From positions 165,069 through 229,068 of the forward strand of contig NZ_LPNO01000035.1 in NCBI RefSeq assembly GCF_001952855.1: a DNA stretch of 64,000 bases, in the 5' to 3' direction. How positions within the stretch are numbered: the stretch's first letter is position 1; the number at the start of each line of letters is the position of its first letter. Below, piece by piece: positions 8,749-18,592 of the stretch. Source of the DNA: Pseudomonas sp. ATCC PTA-122608. GTDB taxonomy: Bacteria > Pseudomonadota > Gammaproteobacteria > Pseudomonadales > Pseudomonadaceae. The notes beneath the pieces were generated by a model. It saw nothing but the letters and a program-made list of their open reading frames with translations. It was not told the origin of the DNA and made no database searches. The translations under genes and the position numbers were made by a program.

Positions 8749-10308
8749 TTACGCGGACTTCCAATCATTATTATTGTCATGCCCGTTTGGTTGGCTGAGG
8801 GCGGCGGCGAGCACCTGTTCCTGGGTCAGGCCCTGGTTGATGAAGTCGCCGCGCAGTTGGCCTTCGCCGATCACCAGTACCCGGTCAGACACTCCCAGTA
8901 CTTCGGCCAGCTCCGAGGACACCATGATGATCGACACGCCTTCGGCCGCCAGCGCGCCCATCAATTTGTAGATCTCGTATTTGGCGCCCACATCCACGCC
9001 GCGGGTGGGTTCGTCGAGAATCAACACCCGGGGTTTGGTCAGCAGCATCTTGGCCAATACGGCTTTCTGCTGGTTGCCACCGGAGAGGCTGGTGATCGGC
9101 AGGAACGGGTTCGCCGTCTTCAGGTGCATGCGTTTGATTTCCTGCTCGACGCTGCCCAGTTCCGCCTCGGCATCGATGCGCGTCAGGTGCGAGAAACTGT
9201 CGAGCACCGCCAGGGTGATGTTTTGCCCGACGCCCAGATCCGGCACGATGCCCTGGCGCTTGCGGTCTTCCGGGACCATACACAGCCCCGCGCGAATCGA
9301 CTTCAGCGGCGTGCGCGTATCGATGGGTTTGCCGTCGAGCCACACCTCGCCTTCGTAGCGCCCGGGGTAGCTGCCGAACAGCGCAGAGACCAGCTCCGTA
9401 CGGCCCGCGCCCACCAGCCCGGCGATACCGAGGATTTCGCCACGACGCAGGCTGAACGAGACATCATCCACGCGCTTGCGGCCCGGGTTGTCGACGTCGT
9501 AGCAGGTGATGTGGCGCGCCTCGAACAGCACCTCGCCGACGGCGTGGGGTTCGGTGGGGTAGAGGTTGCTCATCTCACGGCCGACCATCTGCGTGATGAT
9601 GCGCGACACGTCCATGTCGGCCATGGCTGTGGTCGCGATGTGCTTGCCGTCGCGGATCACCGCGATGGTGTCGCAGATGGCCGAGACTTCATCGAGCTTG
9701 TGGGAGATGTACACGCAGGCGACACCCTTGGCCTTGAGCCCGCGGATGATGTCCAGCAGCACCTCGATTTCCGAGCGGGTCAGCGCCGACGAGGGTTCAT
9801 CGAGGATCAGCAGGCGCGCCTGCTTGTTCAGGGCCTTGGCGATTTCCACCAGTTGCTGGTAGCCGCCACCGTATTGAGAAACGGGCAGGGCGACGTTCAT
9901 GTCCGGCACTTTCAGCTCGCGCATCAGGGCTTCGGCGCGGTGCATCATGGCGGGATAGTTCATGCGCCCGCCGGGCAGTGTCAGCTCGTGGCCCATGAAG
10001 ATGTTTTCGGCCACCGAGAGGTCGGGCACCAGCGTCAGTTCCTGGTGGATGATCACGATGCCGCAGGCCTCGGTTTCGGCGATGGAATGGGCGCGCAGCG
10101 GCTGGCCGTCCCAGATGATTTCGCCGTCCCAGGTGCCATGGGGATACACCGCCGACAACACCTTCATCAGGGTCGATTTGCCGGCGCCGTTCTCGCCGCA
10201 CAACCCCACGCATTCCCCGGGTTTTACCTTGATGTCGATGCCATTCAGGGCTTTGACGCCACCGAAGGTTTTGACGATGTTGTTCATTTCCAGCAGGTAG
10301 TCGGACAT
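8749..10308 (-). CDS. xylG: Xylose ABC transporter ATP-binding protein
   Basis: About 519 residues with two ABC domains, the standard layout of sugar ABC ATPases (RbsA/MglA/XylG). First domain: Walker A GENGAGKST, signature QYGGGYQQL, Walker B LLILDEPSSAL. Second domain: degenerate Walker A GLVGAGRTE, signature LSGGNQQK, Walker B VLILDEPTRGVD. The start is ATG 10308; a GTG three codons upstream is an alternative with a comparable weak ribosome site. A hairpin separates it from xylF and probably lowers its expression relative to the binding protein. Confidence 0.94.
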   Translation of the reverse strand: MSDYLLEMNNIVKTFGGVKALNGIDIKVKPGECVGLCGENGAGKSTLMKVLSAVYPHGTWDGEIIWDGQPLRAHSIAETEACGIVIIHQELTLVPDLSVAENIFMGHELTLPGGRMNYPAMMHRAEALMRELKVPDMNVALPVSQYGGGYQQLVEIAKALNKQARLLILDEPSSALTRSEIEVLLDIIRGLKAKGVACVYISHKLDEVSAICDTIAVIRDGKHIATTAMADMDVSRIITQMVGREMSNLYPTEPHAVGEVLFEARHITCYDVDNPGRKRVDDVSFSLRRGEILGIAGLVGAGRTELVSALFGSYPGRYEGEVWLDGKPIDTRTPLKSIRAGLCMVPEDRKRQGIVPDLGVGQNITLAVLDSFSHLTRIDAEAELGSVEQEIKRMHLKTANPFLPITSLSGGNQQKAVLAKMLLTKPRVLILDEPTRGVDVGAKYEIYKLMGALAAEGVSIIMVSSELAEVLGVSDRVLVIGEGQLRGDFINQGLTQEQVLAAALSQPNGHDNNNDWKSA

Positions 10309-10330
10309 GGCGGGCACTCATTCCACAGCG

Positions 10331-10363
10331 AAAAGGCAGGAGCGGCCTCAAGCCGCCCCTGCA
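10331..10363 (-). terminator. Intercistronic hairpin between xylF and xylG
   Basis: An eleven-position stem (10336-10346 with 10352-10362, one mismatch) around a 5-nt loop. On the transcribed minus strand it is followed by CCTTTTCGC, a partial terminator. Such elements after binding-protein genes usually stabilise the upstream message and let only part of transcription continue. Confidence 0.65.
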
Positions 10364-10376
10364 GTGAGCCGTACGC

Positions 10377-11378
10377 TTACTGCCCGGCGATTTGCGCTTT
10401 GGTGTAGAACCCGTCTTCTTCCAGCACGTTCACGTTGTCTTTGGTCAATGCGGTCGGCTTGAGCAGGATGCTCGACACCTGTTTGCTGCCGTTGTCGTAC
10501 TGCGAGTTGTAGGCCGGTTTCTCGTCACGCACCAGTTGCACCGACAGCTTGGCCGCCTCTGTCGCCAGCAGCTTCAGGGGCTTGTAGACGGTCATGGTCT
10601 GGGTGCCGGCGATCACACGCTTGATCGCGGCGAGGTCGGCGTCCTGGCCGGAGACCGGTACCTTGCCCGCGAGTTTTTGTGCCGCCAGGGCCTGGATCGC
10701 GCCGCCGGCGGTGGCGTCGTTGGAGGCGACGATGCCGTCGATTTTATTGCTGTTGGCGGTCAGGGCGTTTTCGACAATGCTCAGGGCTTCGGTGGGGTTC
10801 CATTCCTTGACCCATTGCTGGCCGACAATCTTGATGTCGCCCTTGTCGATCGAAGGCTGCAGCACCTTCATCTGGCCCTGGCGCAGGATCTTCGCGTTGT
10901 TGTCGGTAGGCGCACCGCCCAGCAGGAAGTAATTGCCTTTAGGCTGCGCGTTCAACACGCCCTGGGCCTGCATCTCGCCGACCTTTTCGTTATCGAAGGA
11001 GATGTAGGCATCGATATCGGCATTCAAAATCAGCCGGTCATAGGACAGCACTTTCACCCCGGCTTTCTTGGCCTCGGCCACCACGTTGTTCAGCACCGTG
11101 GCATTGAACGGCACGATCACAATCACATCGACGCCGCGGGAGATCAGGTTTTCAATCTGCGAAATCTGCCGCTGTTCGTTGGCGTCCGCCGATTGCACAT
11201 AGACCTTGGCGCCCAGCTGCTCGGCCGCGGCGGTGAAGTAATCACGGTCGCGCGCCCAGCGCTCAAGGCGCAGGTCGTCGATGGAAAAGCCGATTTTCGG
11301 ATGGGCCGCGTCGGCCATGACCGAGTTGGAAAGCAGTGCCAGAACGCTGGTGAATAAGACGGTTTTCAGGTGTTTCAT
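10377..11378 (-). CDS. xylF: D-xylose-binding periplasmic protein
   Basis: 333 residues with a signal peptide (LFTSVLALLSNSVMADA) and a type-1 periplasmic-binding fold. XylF family marks: KIGFSIDDLRLERWARDRDYF at the mature N-terminus, SRGVDVIVIVPFNA, KVLSYDRLI, and VSGQDADLAAIKRVIAGTQT. It delivers xylose to XylG/H. It follows xylA by 57 nt on the same strand. Confidence 0.95.
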   Translation of the reverse strand: MKHLKTVLFTSVLALLSNSVMADAAHPKIGFSIDDLRLERWARDRDYFTAAAEQLGAKVYVQSADANEQRQISQIENLISRGVDVIVIVPFNATVLNNVVAEAKKAGVKVLSYDRLILNADIDAYISFDNEKVGEMQAQGVLNAQPKGNYFLLGGAPTDNNAKILRQGQMKVLQPSIDKGDIKIVGQQWVKEWNPTEALSIVENALTANSNKIDGIVASNDATAGGAIQALAAQKLAGKVPVSGQDADLAAIKRVIAGTQTMTVYKPLKLLATEAAKLSVQLVRDEKPAYNSQYDNGSKQVSSILLKPTALTKDNVNVLEEDGFYTKAQIAGQ

Positions 11379-11435
11379 GATGGTGAGTCCCTTTTATTGT
11401 TGTTTAGACGCACTTCTGGACCTGGAGCGTAGCGG

Positions 11436-12752
11436 TCATGGATAGATAAAGCGATTGACCACGCCTTCGAGCATTTCCTGGCGGCCACTGACGGCTTTTG
11501 GGTTGAGTTCATGGCTAAAGGCATGCTCGGCCAGCGATTCCAGGCTGAAGTCACCGCCGAGTACGGCACGCCCGAACGATTGGTCCCAACCAGCATAACG
11601 CTGGGCCTTGAACTGCTCGAGGGCATCGTTCTGGACCATGGCGGCTGCGCGTTCCAGGGACAACGCCAGCACGTCCATCGCGGCCACGTGGCCATGGAAC
11701 AGGTCCACTTCATCCAGGCTTTGGCGGCGCACTTTAGAGTCGAAGTTGTAGCCGCCACCTTTGAAACCACCGGCCTTGAGCACCTCGTAGGTGACCAGGG
11801 TCAACTCCTCGACACTGTTGGGAAACTGGTCGGTGTCCCAGCCGTTCTGTGGGTCGCCGCGGTTGGCGTCGATGCTGCCGAAAATCCCCAGGGACGCGGC
11901 GGTGGCGATTTCATGATGAAAACTGTGGCCGGCGAGGGTGGCGTGGTTGGCCTCGATGTTGACCTTGATCTCTTTCTCCAGCCCGAACTGATGCAGGAAG
12001 CCAAACACGGTGGCGCTGTCGTAGTCGTATTGGTGCTTGGTGGGCTCCTGTGGCTTGGGCTCGATAAACAGCTCGCCGGTGAAGCCGATCTTGTATTTAT
12101 GCTCGACCACCATGCGCATGAAGCGCCCGAGTTGTTCGCGCTCGCGCTTGAGGTCGGTATTGAGCAGGGTCTCGTAGCCTTCGCGGCCGCCCCACAGCAC
12201 ATAGCTGGAACCCTTGAGGCGGTGAGTGGCGTTCATCGCGCTGAACACCTGAGCCGCCGCATAGGCAAACACCTCGGGGTTGGGATTGCTCGCGGCACCG
12301 GCGGCAAAGCGCGGATTGCTGAAGCAGTTGGCCGTGCCCCACAACAGCTGGATGCCAGTCTCTTCCTGATGGCGTTCGAGTTCATCGACCATCTGCGCGA
12401 AGTGGTTGCGATACTCCGCCAGGCTGGTGCCTTCAGGGGCAACGTCGGTGTCGTGGAAACTGTAGTAGTCGATGCCCAGCTTGGAGAAAAACTCAAACGC
12501 CGCATCGGCTTTGCCGCGCGCCACCTGCATGGCTTCCCCCGGTTGCTGCCAGGGCCGCTGAAAGGTGCCGGAGCCGAACATGTCACTGCCGGGCCAGACG
12601 AAGTTGTGCCAATAACATGCGGCCATCCGCAGGTGCTCGCGCATCGGTTTGCCGAGGATCAGCTTGTTTGCATCGTAGTGCCGGAAGGCCAGGGGAGAGT
12701 CGCTATTGGGGCCTTCATAGAGGATTTTTTCGACAGCAGGAAAGTAGGGCAT
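11436..12752 (-). CDS. xylA: Xylose isomerase
   Basis: 438 residues, the standard length for class II xylose isomerase, which converts D-xylose to D-xylulose with two divalent metals. Family motifs: the catalytic His region DYYSFHDTDVAPEG, VLWGGREGYETLLNTD, FIEPKPQEPTKHQYDYD, and the metal ligands in VNIEANHATLAGHSFHHE and GSIDANRGDPQNGWDTDQFP. The start at 12752 is preceded by AAGGAT; the frame is open far upstream but this is the family start. It is first gene of the uptake operon. No xylulokinase gene is in the window. Confidence 0.97.
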   Translation of the reverse strand: MPYFPAVEKILYEGPNSDSPLAFRHYDANKLILGKPMREHLRMAACYWHNFVWPGSDMFGSGTFQRPWQQPGEAMQVARGKADAAFEFFSKLGIDYYSFHDTDVAPEGTSLAEYRNHFAQMVDELERHQEETGIQLLWGTANCFSNPRFAAGAASNPNPEVFAYAAAQVFSAMNATHRLKGSSYVLWGGREGYETLLNTDLKREREQLGRFMRMVVEHKYKIGFTGELFIEPKPQEPTKHQYDYDSATVFGFLHQFGLEKEIKVNIEANHATLAGHSFHHEIATAASLGIFGSIDANRGDPQNGWDTDQFPNSVEELTLVTYEVLKAGGFKGGGYNFDSKVRRQSLDEVDLFHGHVAAMDVLALSLERAAAMVQNDALEQFKAQRYAGWDQSFGRAVLGGDFSLESLAEHAFSHELNPKAVSGRQEMLEGVVNRFIYP

Positions 12753-12905
12753 CGCCAGATCCTTGTTGTTATGAGTGCACGTTAACCTTGCCTCGATACT
12801 AGCAACGGCCCCCGGCCAACCGATTATGAAAATCACCAGAGCGGGGTTCGATTTTGAGTAGCTTTGGGCGCATAGTTGATTGACACCTCCCCTGGAGCCG
12901 TCCCT
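12753..12905. promoter_or_regulatory. Divergent xylA/xylR control region
   Basis: 153 nt separate the divergent xylA and xylR genes and must hold both promoters and the XylR sites. The only structure seen by eye is GAAAATC (12828-12834) facing GATTTT (12850-12855), an inverted arrangement in an otherwise GC-rich stretch. This could be part of the operator, but it is weak evidence. Confidence 0.45.
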
Positions 12906-14117
12906 GTGAAAACCGTCCCGCCTGTGCACCGGATTGCCCTGCTGTTCAACGGCAACAAGATCTACGATCGCGGCATCATCACCGGGATCGGCAACTACCT
13001 GAGCAGTACGCGGGTGTCGTGGGATCTGTTTCTGGAAGAGGATTTCGTCTGCCGGCTCAAGGGCATCGAGCGCTGGCATGGCGACGGGATCATCGCCGAC
13101 TTCGACGACCCGGCGATGGGCCCCGCGCTGGCGGGTGTGCATGTGCCGGTGGTGGCGGTGGGCGGGTCTTATGAAGATGAGCGGGCTTACCCACGGCATA
13201 TTCCGTACGTGGCCACCGACAATTTCGCCCTGATCAAGCTGGCCTATGAACACCTGATCGAAGCCGGGCTGACGCGCTTCGCCTGTTTCAGCCTGCCGCA
13301 AGCTGATATCAACCGCTGGGCCCAGGAGCGCGAAAAAGCCTTTCGCCGCCTGCTGGAGCGCGATGGCCTGCCCGTGGAGGTGTATCGCGGGCTGGGCACC
13401 AGCGCACCGCTGTGGGATTCGGCGGTGGAGCAGCAGATCGCCTGGTTGCACAGCCTGCCCAAGCCCATCGGCATCATCGCGGTCAGCGACGCCCGTGCCC
13501 GGCAGTTGCTGCAAGCGTGCCTCACCGCCGGCATCCCGGTGCCGGAGCAAGTGGCACTGATCGGCATCGACAACGACCCGCTGACCCGCACCCTGACTCG
13601 CGTGCCGCTGAGTTCGGTGATCCAGGGCACCGAAAAAATGGGCCGCACCGCCGCACGCTTGCTGCACCAGATGTTGCATGGCATGCCGTCGGCGGGCAGC
13701 CAGATCCTGGTGCCGCCGGAAGCGGTCAACGTGCAGACCTCAAGCCTGCACCAACCCCTCGGCCATCCCTACGTGATGCAGGCGCTGCACTTCATTCGCC
13801 AGTACGCCTGCCAGGGCATCAAGACCGCCCAGGTCGCCAACTACGTCGGGGTGTCGCGTTCGTCCCTGGAAGCGCATTTTCGCAGCGAACTGAATCGCAG
13901 CGTCCACGACGAAATCCTGCGCTTCAAGCTCGCGGCGGCGGTTGCGAGCCTGGAAAATACCGGGGCCGGCATTGCTGATATTGCCTACGACTGCGGGTTC
14001 AAATCGGCGCAGTACCTGCACACGGTGTTCAAGCGTGAGTTCGGGTGTACGCCGAGGGAGTATCAGGTGGGGCAGGTTGAACGCGATTCGAACGATGTCA
14101 TTTCTTTGTCGCCTTGA
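12906..14117 (+). CDS. xylR: Xylose operon regulator, AraC family
   Basis: About 403 residues. The N-terminal two thirds is a LacI/periplasmic-binding-like sugar sensor (RIALLFNGNKIYDRGIITGI, LIGIDNDPLTRTLTRVPLSSV). The C-terminal AraC/XylS DNA-binding domain has two helix-turn-helix units (KTAQVANYVGVSRSSLEAHF and GIADIAYDCGFKSAQYLHTV). This is the domain order of E. coli XylR. The GTG at 12906 with GGAG 8 nt upstream is preferred over a TTG at 12876. It is divergent from the xyl genes it presumably activates when xylose binds. Confidence 0.94.
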   Translation: MKTVPPVHRIALLFNGNKIYDRGIITGIGNYLSSTRVSWDLFLEEDFVCRLKGIERWHGDGIIADFDDPAMGPALAGVHVPVVAVGGSYEDERAYPRHIPYVATDNFALIKLAYEHLIEAGLTRFACFSLPQADINRWAQEREKAFRRLLERDGLPVEVYRGLGTSAPLWDSAVEQQIAWLHSLPKPIGIIAVSDARARQLLQACLTAGIPVPEQVALIGIDNDPLTRTLTRVPLSSVIQGTEKMGRTAARLLHQMLHGMPSAGSQILVPPEAVNVQTSSLHQPLGHPYVMQALHFIRQYACQGIKTAQVANYVGVSRSSLEAHFRSELNRSVHDEILRFKLAAAVASLENTGAGIADIAYDCGFKSAQYLHTVFKREFGCTPREYQVGQVERDSNDVISLSP

Positions 14118-14171
14118 GTCCCTATTTTGTCCTGAGCCTTGCTCCAGAACCTCAAGGGATTGAATCGTCTT

Positions 14172-16322
14172 ATGCCGACTCTTACACGCAGAAAGCTGCT
14201 GCAGGCAGCTGCCATCGGATCCGCCTACACCCTGTTGCCCGACTCCATTCGCCAGGCCCTGGCGATCCCCGCCAACAACCGTACCGGCACGATCATGGAC
14301 GTCGAACATGTGGTGATCCTGATGCAGGAAAACCGCTCATTCGATCATTACTTCGGCACCTTGCCCGGCGTGCGCGGGTTCAGTGACCGCTTCACCATTC
14401 CGCTGCCGGGCGGGCACCGGGTGTGGGAGCAGCAGGGTGTCGGGCGGCGGATTTTGCCCTATCACCTGGACAGTTCCCGTGGCAACGCGCAGCGGGTCGA
14501 CGGCACGCCCCATTCCTGGAGCGATGAGCATGCCGCGTGGGGCAGTGGCCGGATGAATGCCTGGCCGACGTACAAGACGCCCACCTCGATGGGCTACTAC
14601 CGCGAGCCGGAAGTGCCGTTCCAGTTCGCCCTGGCCAACACCTTTACCTTGTGCGATGCCTACCATTGTTCGGTGCACGCCGGCACCAATCCCAATCGCC
14701 TGTTCCACTGGACCGGCACCAACGGCCCGACTGGCGCGAACGTGGCGGCGGTGGTCAACGAATGGGACGGCCCCGGTGCCGTGAGCGTGGGCTACACCTG
14801 GAAAACCTATCCTGAGCGCCTGGAAGAGGCGGGCGTGAGCTGAAAGATTTATCAGTACTTGCCGGATAACTTTGGCGACAACCCCTTGGCCGGATTTCGT
14901 CAGTTTCGCGCGGCCAGTGTCGCGGCCGGCAACCCCGCGGTGCCACCGAAGGACTTCAAAGACTTTGTGCCTTACAGCGACCAACTTAATGCCCGCGTGC
15001 CGCTTTACAAAGGCAACGGCAACACGCTCCCGGCCGTCAGCGGCAGCGACCTCGAGGCGATCATCCAGGGCTTTCGCAAGGACGTGAACGACGGGCGCCT
15101 GCCTCAGGTCAGCTGGCTGGTGGCCCCGGCCAATTACTCCGAACATCCCGGGCCTTCCAGCCCGGTGCAGGGTGGCTGGTTCACCCAGGAAATCCTCAAG
15201 GCGTTGACCGCTAATCCGGACGTTTGGAGCAAGACCGTGTTGCTGGTCAACTACGATGAAAACGATGGATTCTTCGACCATGTGCCGTCGCCATCGGCTC
15301 CATCCAAACGCCTGGACGGCAGCTTTGCAGGCAAGTCCACAGTGAAGTTCGACAGCGAAATTTTCACCCACCCGGCACCCCCCGGCACGACTCAGCAACC
15401 CGCACCCGACGGCGGCGTGTACGGACCCGGCCCGCGAGTGCCGATGCTGGTGCTGTCACCGTGGAGCCGTGGTGGCTGGGTCAACTCCCAGGCGTTTGAT
15501 CACACCTCCGTGCTGCAATTCCTGGAGAAGCGTTTCCACGTACGCGAGCCCAATATCAGCGCCTGGCGCCGCGCCGTGTGCGGCGACCTCACCTCAGCCT
15601 TCAACTTCGTCAACCCCAACACCGAGACCCTGCCGCCGCTGCACACCATCAGCCGCCAGGCCGCCGACTCCCTGCGCCAACGCCAGGAGCAACTGCCCCA
15701 GGTCGCCCTGCCAACGGTGGGCCAGCAACAGGCGCCGTTCCAGGCGCGAATGGCCCGGCCCTCCCGAGCGCTGCCGTACCAGTTGAACGTCGAGGGCTCG
15801 GTTGACCGTCGCGCCAGCTCTGTGAGCCTCGACTTCTTCAACAATGGCGAACAAGGCGTGGTGTTCCACGTCTACGACCGCCTGCACCTGGACGAGGTAC
15901 CACGCCGCTACACGGTAGAGGCCGGCAAACACCTCAGCGACACCTGGCAAGTCGCGGGTGCCTACAAGCTTTGGCTGTTGGGGCCGAATGGCTTCCACCG
16001 CTCGTTCAAAGGGCACCTACAGCGTCGCGAACCCGAGTTATCCCTGGCGTATCACGGCGACACCTTGCTGCTGACCCTGGTCAACCCCGGCAAGCGTGCT
16101 GCCTCGGTGACCATCGAGCGCTGCCCTTACACCAAGCAGGGGCCCTGGCTGCTGGAGATTGCGGGCGGCAGTACAGTGCAACGCACGTTCTCATGCCAGC
16201 CGAATGGGGGGTGGTATGACTTCAAGCTGCGTGACGAGCATGGTTGGGTGCGGCGAGTGGCGGGGCGCATCGAGACGGGAGCGCACAGTATCAGTGATCC
16301 GTTGATGGGTAAGCGGGTGTAA
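14172..16322 (+). pseudogene. Phospholipase C (PlcN/PlcH type) interrupted by in-frame TGA
   Basis: Reading through one TGA (14841-14843, codon 224) gives a continuous frame of about 716 residues, the length of Pseudomonas phosphatidylcholine-hydrolysing phospholipases C. It has a twin-arginine signal (LTRRKLLQAAAIGSAYTLLP), the phosphoesterase motif VVILMQENRSFDHYFGTLPG, a metal-binding NYDENDGFFDHVPSP, and two C-terminal DUF756-like beta domains. The residues around the stop read EEAGVS*KIYQYLPDNF, where relatives have Trp, so TGG to TGA is the likely change. As written, the product is cut within the catalytic domain. Tat export would place an intact enzyme outside the inner membrane. Confidence 0.88.
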
Positions 16323-16349
16323 AAGGCTGTTGATCGCTGGGGGGATTTC

Positions 16350-16390
16350 GTAAGCCCTTTCCCTGTTTTCCGTAGGAGCAGGGCTTTCTC
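16350..16390 (+). terminator. Possible terminator after phospholipase gene
   Basis: AAGCCCT (16352-16358) can pair with AGGGCTT (16380-16386), followed by TCTCC. The loop is about 21 nt, longer than usual, so this is a weak call. Confidence 0.35.
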
Positions 16391-16461
16391 CCCATGCAGT
16401 GCTTGAAACAACACCGCCCTCGGCAATAGCCTCACGTTTTTCCTGAAACTGAGGCCCGGCA

Positions 16462-16737
16462 TTGGGTAAGCGAAAAACGGTATGGCCCACGGAGCGGGAA
16501 GTTCGACTGCGCTTTATCCTGCTGGCAATCATTGAAACCGCCTCCAATCGAGGCGTTCCCATTGAGCGACTTTTGCTCTCGTACATTCTGCTGCGCAACA
16601 AGCCAACCCAAGAGCAACTGTGGGAGGCGATCAGCGATTGCCTGCTCCTCGATGAGATGAGCGGCTTTCGCTTTGAACCCGGGTCGGAAGCCGATCGGTT
16701 GATGCGCAACATCAGCAGCGAAACCGATCAGGCCTGA
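16462..16737 (+). CDS. Small hypothetical protein
   Basis: 91 residues, starting with TTG at 16462 (MGKRKTVWPTEREVRLRF). It is helical, basic at the N-terminus and acidic at the end. No signal peptide or known domain. Its stop overlaps the convergent amidase gene by 10 nt. The TTG start has no clear ribosome site, so the start is uncertain. Confidence 0.5.
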   Translation: MGKRKTVWPTEREVRLRFILLAIIETASNRGVPIERLLLSYILLRNKPTQEQLWEAISDCLLLDEMSGFRFEPGSEADRLMRNISSETDQA

Positions 16738-18443
16738 CGAGCCACCAACATCGGCGTACGCGGCGGCACCCGGCGCTTGCTCCCTGTCGACTCATACGCC
16801 GACGCCAATTGCAGCAACGCCGAATCATCATAAGCCCGACCGGCAAAGGTCAGCCCCACCGGCATGCCAATGTCCGCCATAACGCCCATCGGCACCGTCA
16901 CTGTCGGTACGCCCAGGTGGCGGATGGCGAGGTTGCCGTTGGCCACCCACACACCGTTGCTCCACGCGATATCCGCCGACGCGGGATTCACATCCGCATC
17001 CGCCGGGCCTACGTCGGCGACGGTCGGAAAAATCACCGCGTCCAACCCCAACTTATCCATCCAGTCTTCAAGGTCGATGCGCCGTGTCTGTTCCAGGCCA
17101 CGCAGGCCGTCGGGCACGGTGCTGATCTTGTCCCACGGCGTGATGCCGCGCTCGGCCATGCGCACGTACTCGTCCATGCCGGCGGCCAGGTCGTCTTCGC
17201 GGTTGGGCAGGGTGCCGGGGTCGTGGGGGAAAATTTTCGGGCCGTCGACATCGGCCAGGCGGTTCAATGCAGGGTCATTGTTGGCACGCAGAAAATCATC
17301 GAACGCCCAGGCGGACAGTTCCCACAATTCATCGTGCAGAAATTCCTTCGACACCAGGCCTCGGGTAAACACTGTCGGTGCGCCCGGGCGATCGCCTTCG
17401 CAATTGGAAACGAGCGGGAAATCCACCTCGATCACTTCTGCACCGGCTGCTTCGAGCGCCTTGCGCGCGGCTTCCCACAAGTCAATGACCGAGGCGCGGG
17501 TGTTGATGCGCTGGCCGGTGGGGCCACCGATTCCCGGGTCGTCGCTGGTGCCGGCTTCGGGGTCGGCATTGATGTACATGCGTGGCACGCCGAAGCGTTT
17601 GCCGGCGAGCGCATCGCCGGTCGCGGCCAGGGCGCCATAGGATTCGGGGCGAACCGAAGCGACGCTGGGGATCGGCACCCAGGGTTGCATCCGCCACAGG
17701 TCGCCGCGTGTGTCGGGGTCTTCCGCCACTACCACGTCGAGCACTTCAAGCAGGTCGGCCATGGTCCGGGCGTAGGGCACGACCACGTCCATGGTCGGGG
17801 TCAGCGGCCAGTTGCCGCGTACCGAGATCACGCCACGGGACGGGGTATACGCACACAGGCCATTGTTGGAGGCCGGGCCGCGTCCGCTGGACCAGGTTTC
17901 TTCCGCCAGGCCAAATGCCGCGAAGCTGGCCGCAGTGGCCGTGCCGGCACCGTTGGAGGAGCCCGAAGCGAACGGTGCGGTCAGGTAGTCGGCGTTGTAC
18001 GGGCTTTCGGCCCGGCCATATACACCGCGCTGCATGCCGCCATTGGCCATGGGCGGCATATTGGTCTTGCCCAGGCAAATGGCGCCGGTGGCCCGTAGCC
18101 GCTCAATGGTGAACGCATCGCGATACGCGGTCAGGTTGGCAAAAGCCGGGCTGCCGGAGGCGGCCGTGAGGCCCTTGACCAGGTAGCTGTCCTTGGCTGT
18201 ATAGGGAATGCCGTCGAGCGGGCCGAGGATTTTACCGCTGGCCCGGCGTGCATCGGACGCGCGGGCTTCCTCCAGCGCTTGAGGATTGCGCACCACCACG
18301 GCGTTGAGGGCGGTGGCGGTGTTTGGGGCATCGAAGGCGTCGATTCTGGCGAGGTAGGCCTCTACCAGTTCAACCGCCGTGGTCTGGCCGGACTCTAGCG
18401 CAGCGCGCAGCTGGGCAATGGAAACTTCGGTTACTTCGATCAC
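16728..18443 (-). CDS. Amidase (amidase-signature family)
   Basis: About 571 residues of the amidase-signature hydrolases, which cleave C-N amide bonds with a Ser-cisSer-Lys triad. Visible: the Lys region GIPYTAKDSYLVKG, the Ser/Gly loop ASGSSNGAGTATAASFAAFG, and the nucleophile region EETWSSGRGPASNNGL, followed by the closing NLAIRHLGVPTVTVPMG. The Gly-rich loop departs from the usual GGSSGGS. The GTG at 18443 is chosen because the conserved N-terminus (IEVTEVSIAQLRAALESG) starts there; a TTG 20 codons upstream lacks a ribosome site. Substrate unknown. Confidence 0.87.
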   Translation of the reverse strand: MIEVTEVSIAQLRAALESGQTTAVELVEAYLARIDAFDAPNTATALNAVVVRNPQALEEARASDARRASGKILGPLDGIPYTAKDSYLVKGLTAASGSPAFANLTAYRDAFTIERLRATGAICLGKTNMPPMANGGMQRGVYGRAESPYNADYLTAPFASGSSNGAGTATAASFAAFGLAEETWSSGRGPASNNGLCAYTPSRGVISVRGNWPLTPTMDVVVPYARTMADLLEVLDVVVAEDPDTRGDLWRMQPWVPIPSVASVRPESYGALAATGDALAGKRFGVPRMYINADPEAGTSDDPGIGGPTGQRINTRASVIDLWEAARKALEAAGAEVIEVDFPLVSNCEGDRPGAPTVFTRGLVSKEFLHDELWELSAWAFDDFLRANNDPALNRLADVDGPKIFPHDPGTLPNREDDLAAGMDEYVRMAERGITPWDKISTVPDGLRGLEQTRRIDLEDWMDKLGLDAVIFPTVADVGPADADVNPASADIAWSNGVWVANGNLAIRHLGVPTVTVPMGVMADIGMPVGLTFAGRAYDDSALLQLASAYESTGSKRRVPPRTPMLVARQA

Positions 18444-18592
18444 GTGGTTATCGCCGGTCAGAAAAGGGGAGGGGTTGAGTGCTGACTCAAGCCATTCAGT
18501 CAAAGTAGCTTACTGATAGATTTTTCATAGCGCCAGAGAATGGCATCCCTTACTGTGGCCCTTCAATTTCCTTATCGATAACGGTGCGGTTT

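Noticed and set aside
8176..10407. Long plus-strand open frame of 743 codons opposite xylG and xylH
   Set aside because: It lies antisense to two unmistakable genes, is very rich in His, Gln and Arg as expected for the reverse frame of GC-rich coding DNA, and has no domain or ribosome site.
11436..13679. A 747-codon version of xylose isomerase with a long N-terminal extension
   Set aside because: The extension is antisense to xylR. The family start at 12752 has its own ribosome site and gives the standard 438 residues.
14841..14843. TGA in the phospholipase as a selenocysteine codon
   Set aside because: Relatives have Trp at this place, the family is not a selenoprotein family, and no selenocysteine insertion hairpin was seen after the codon.
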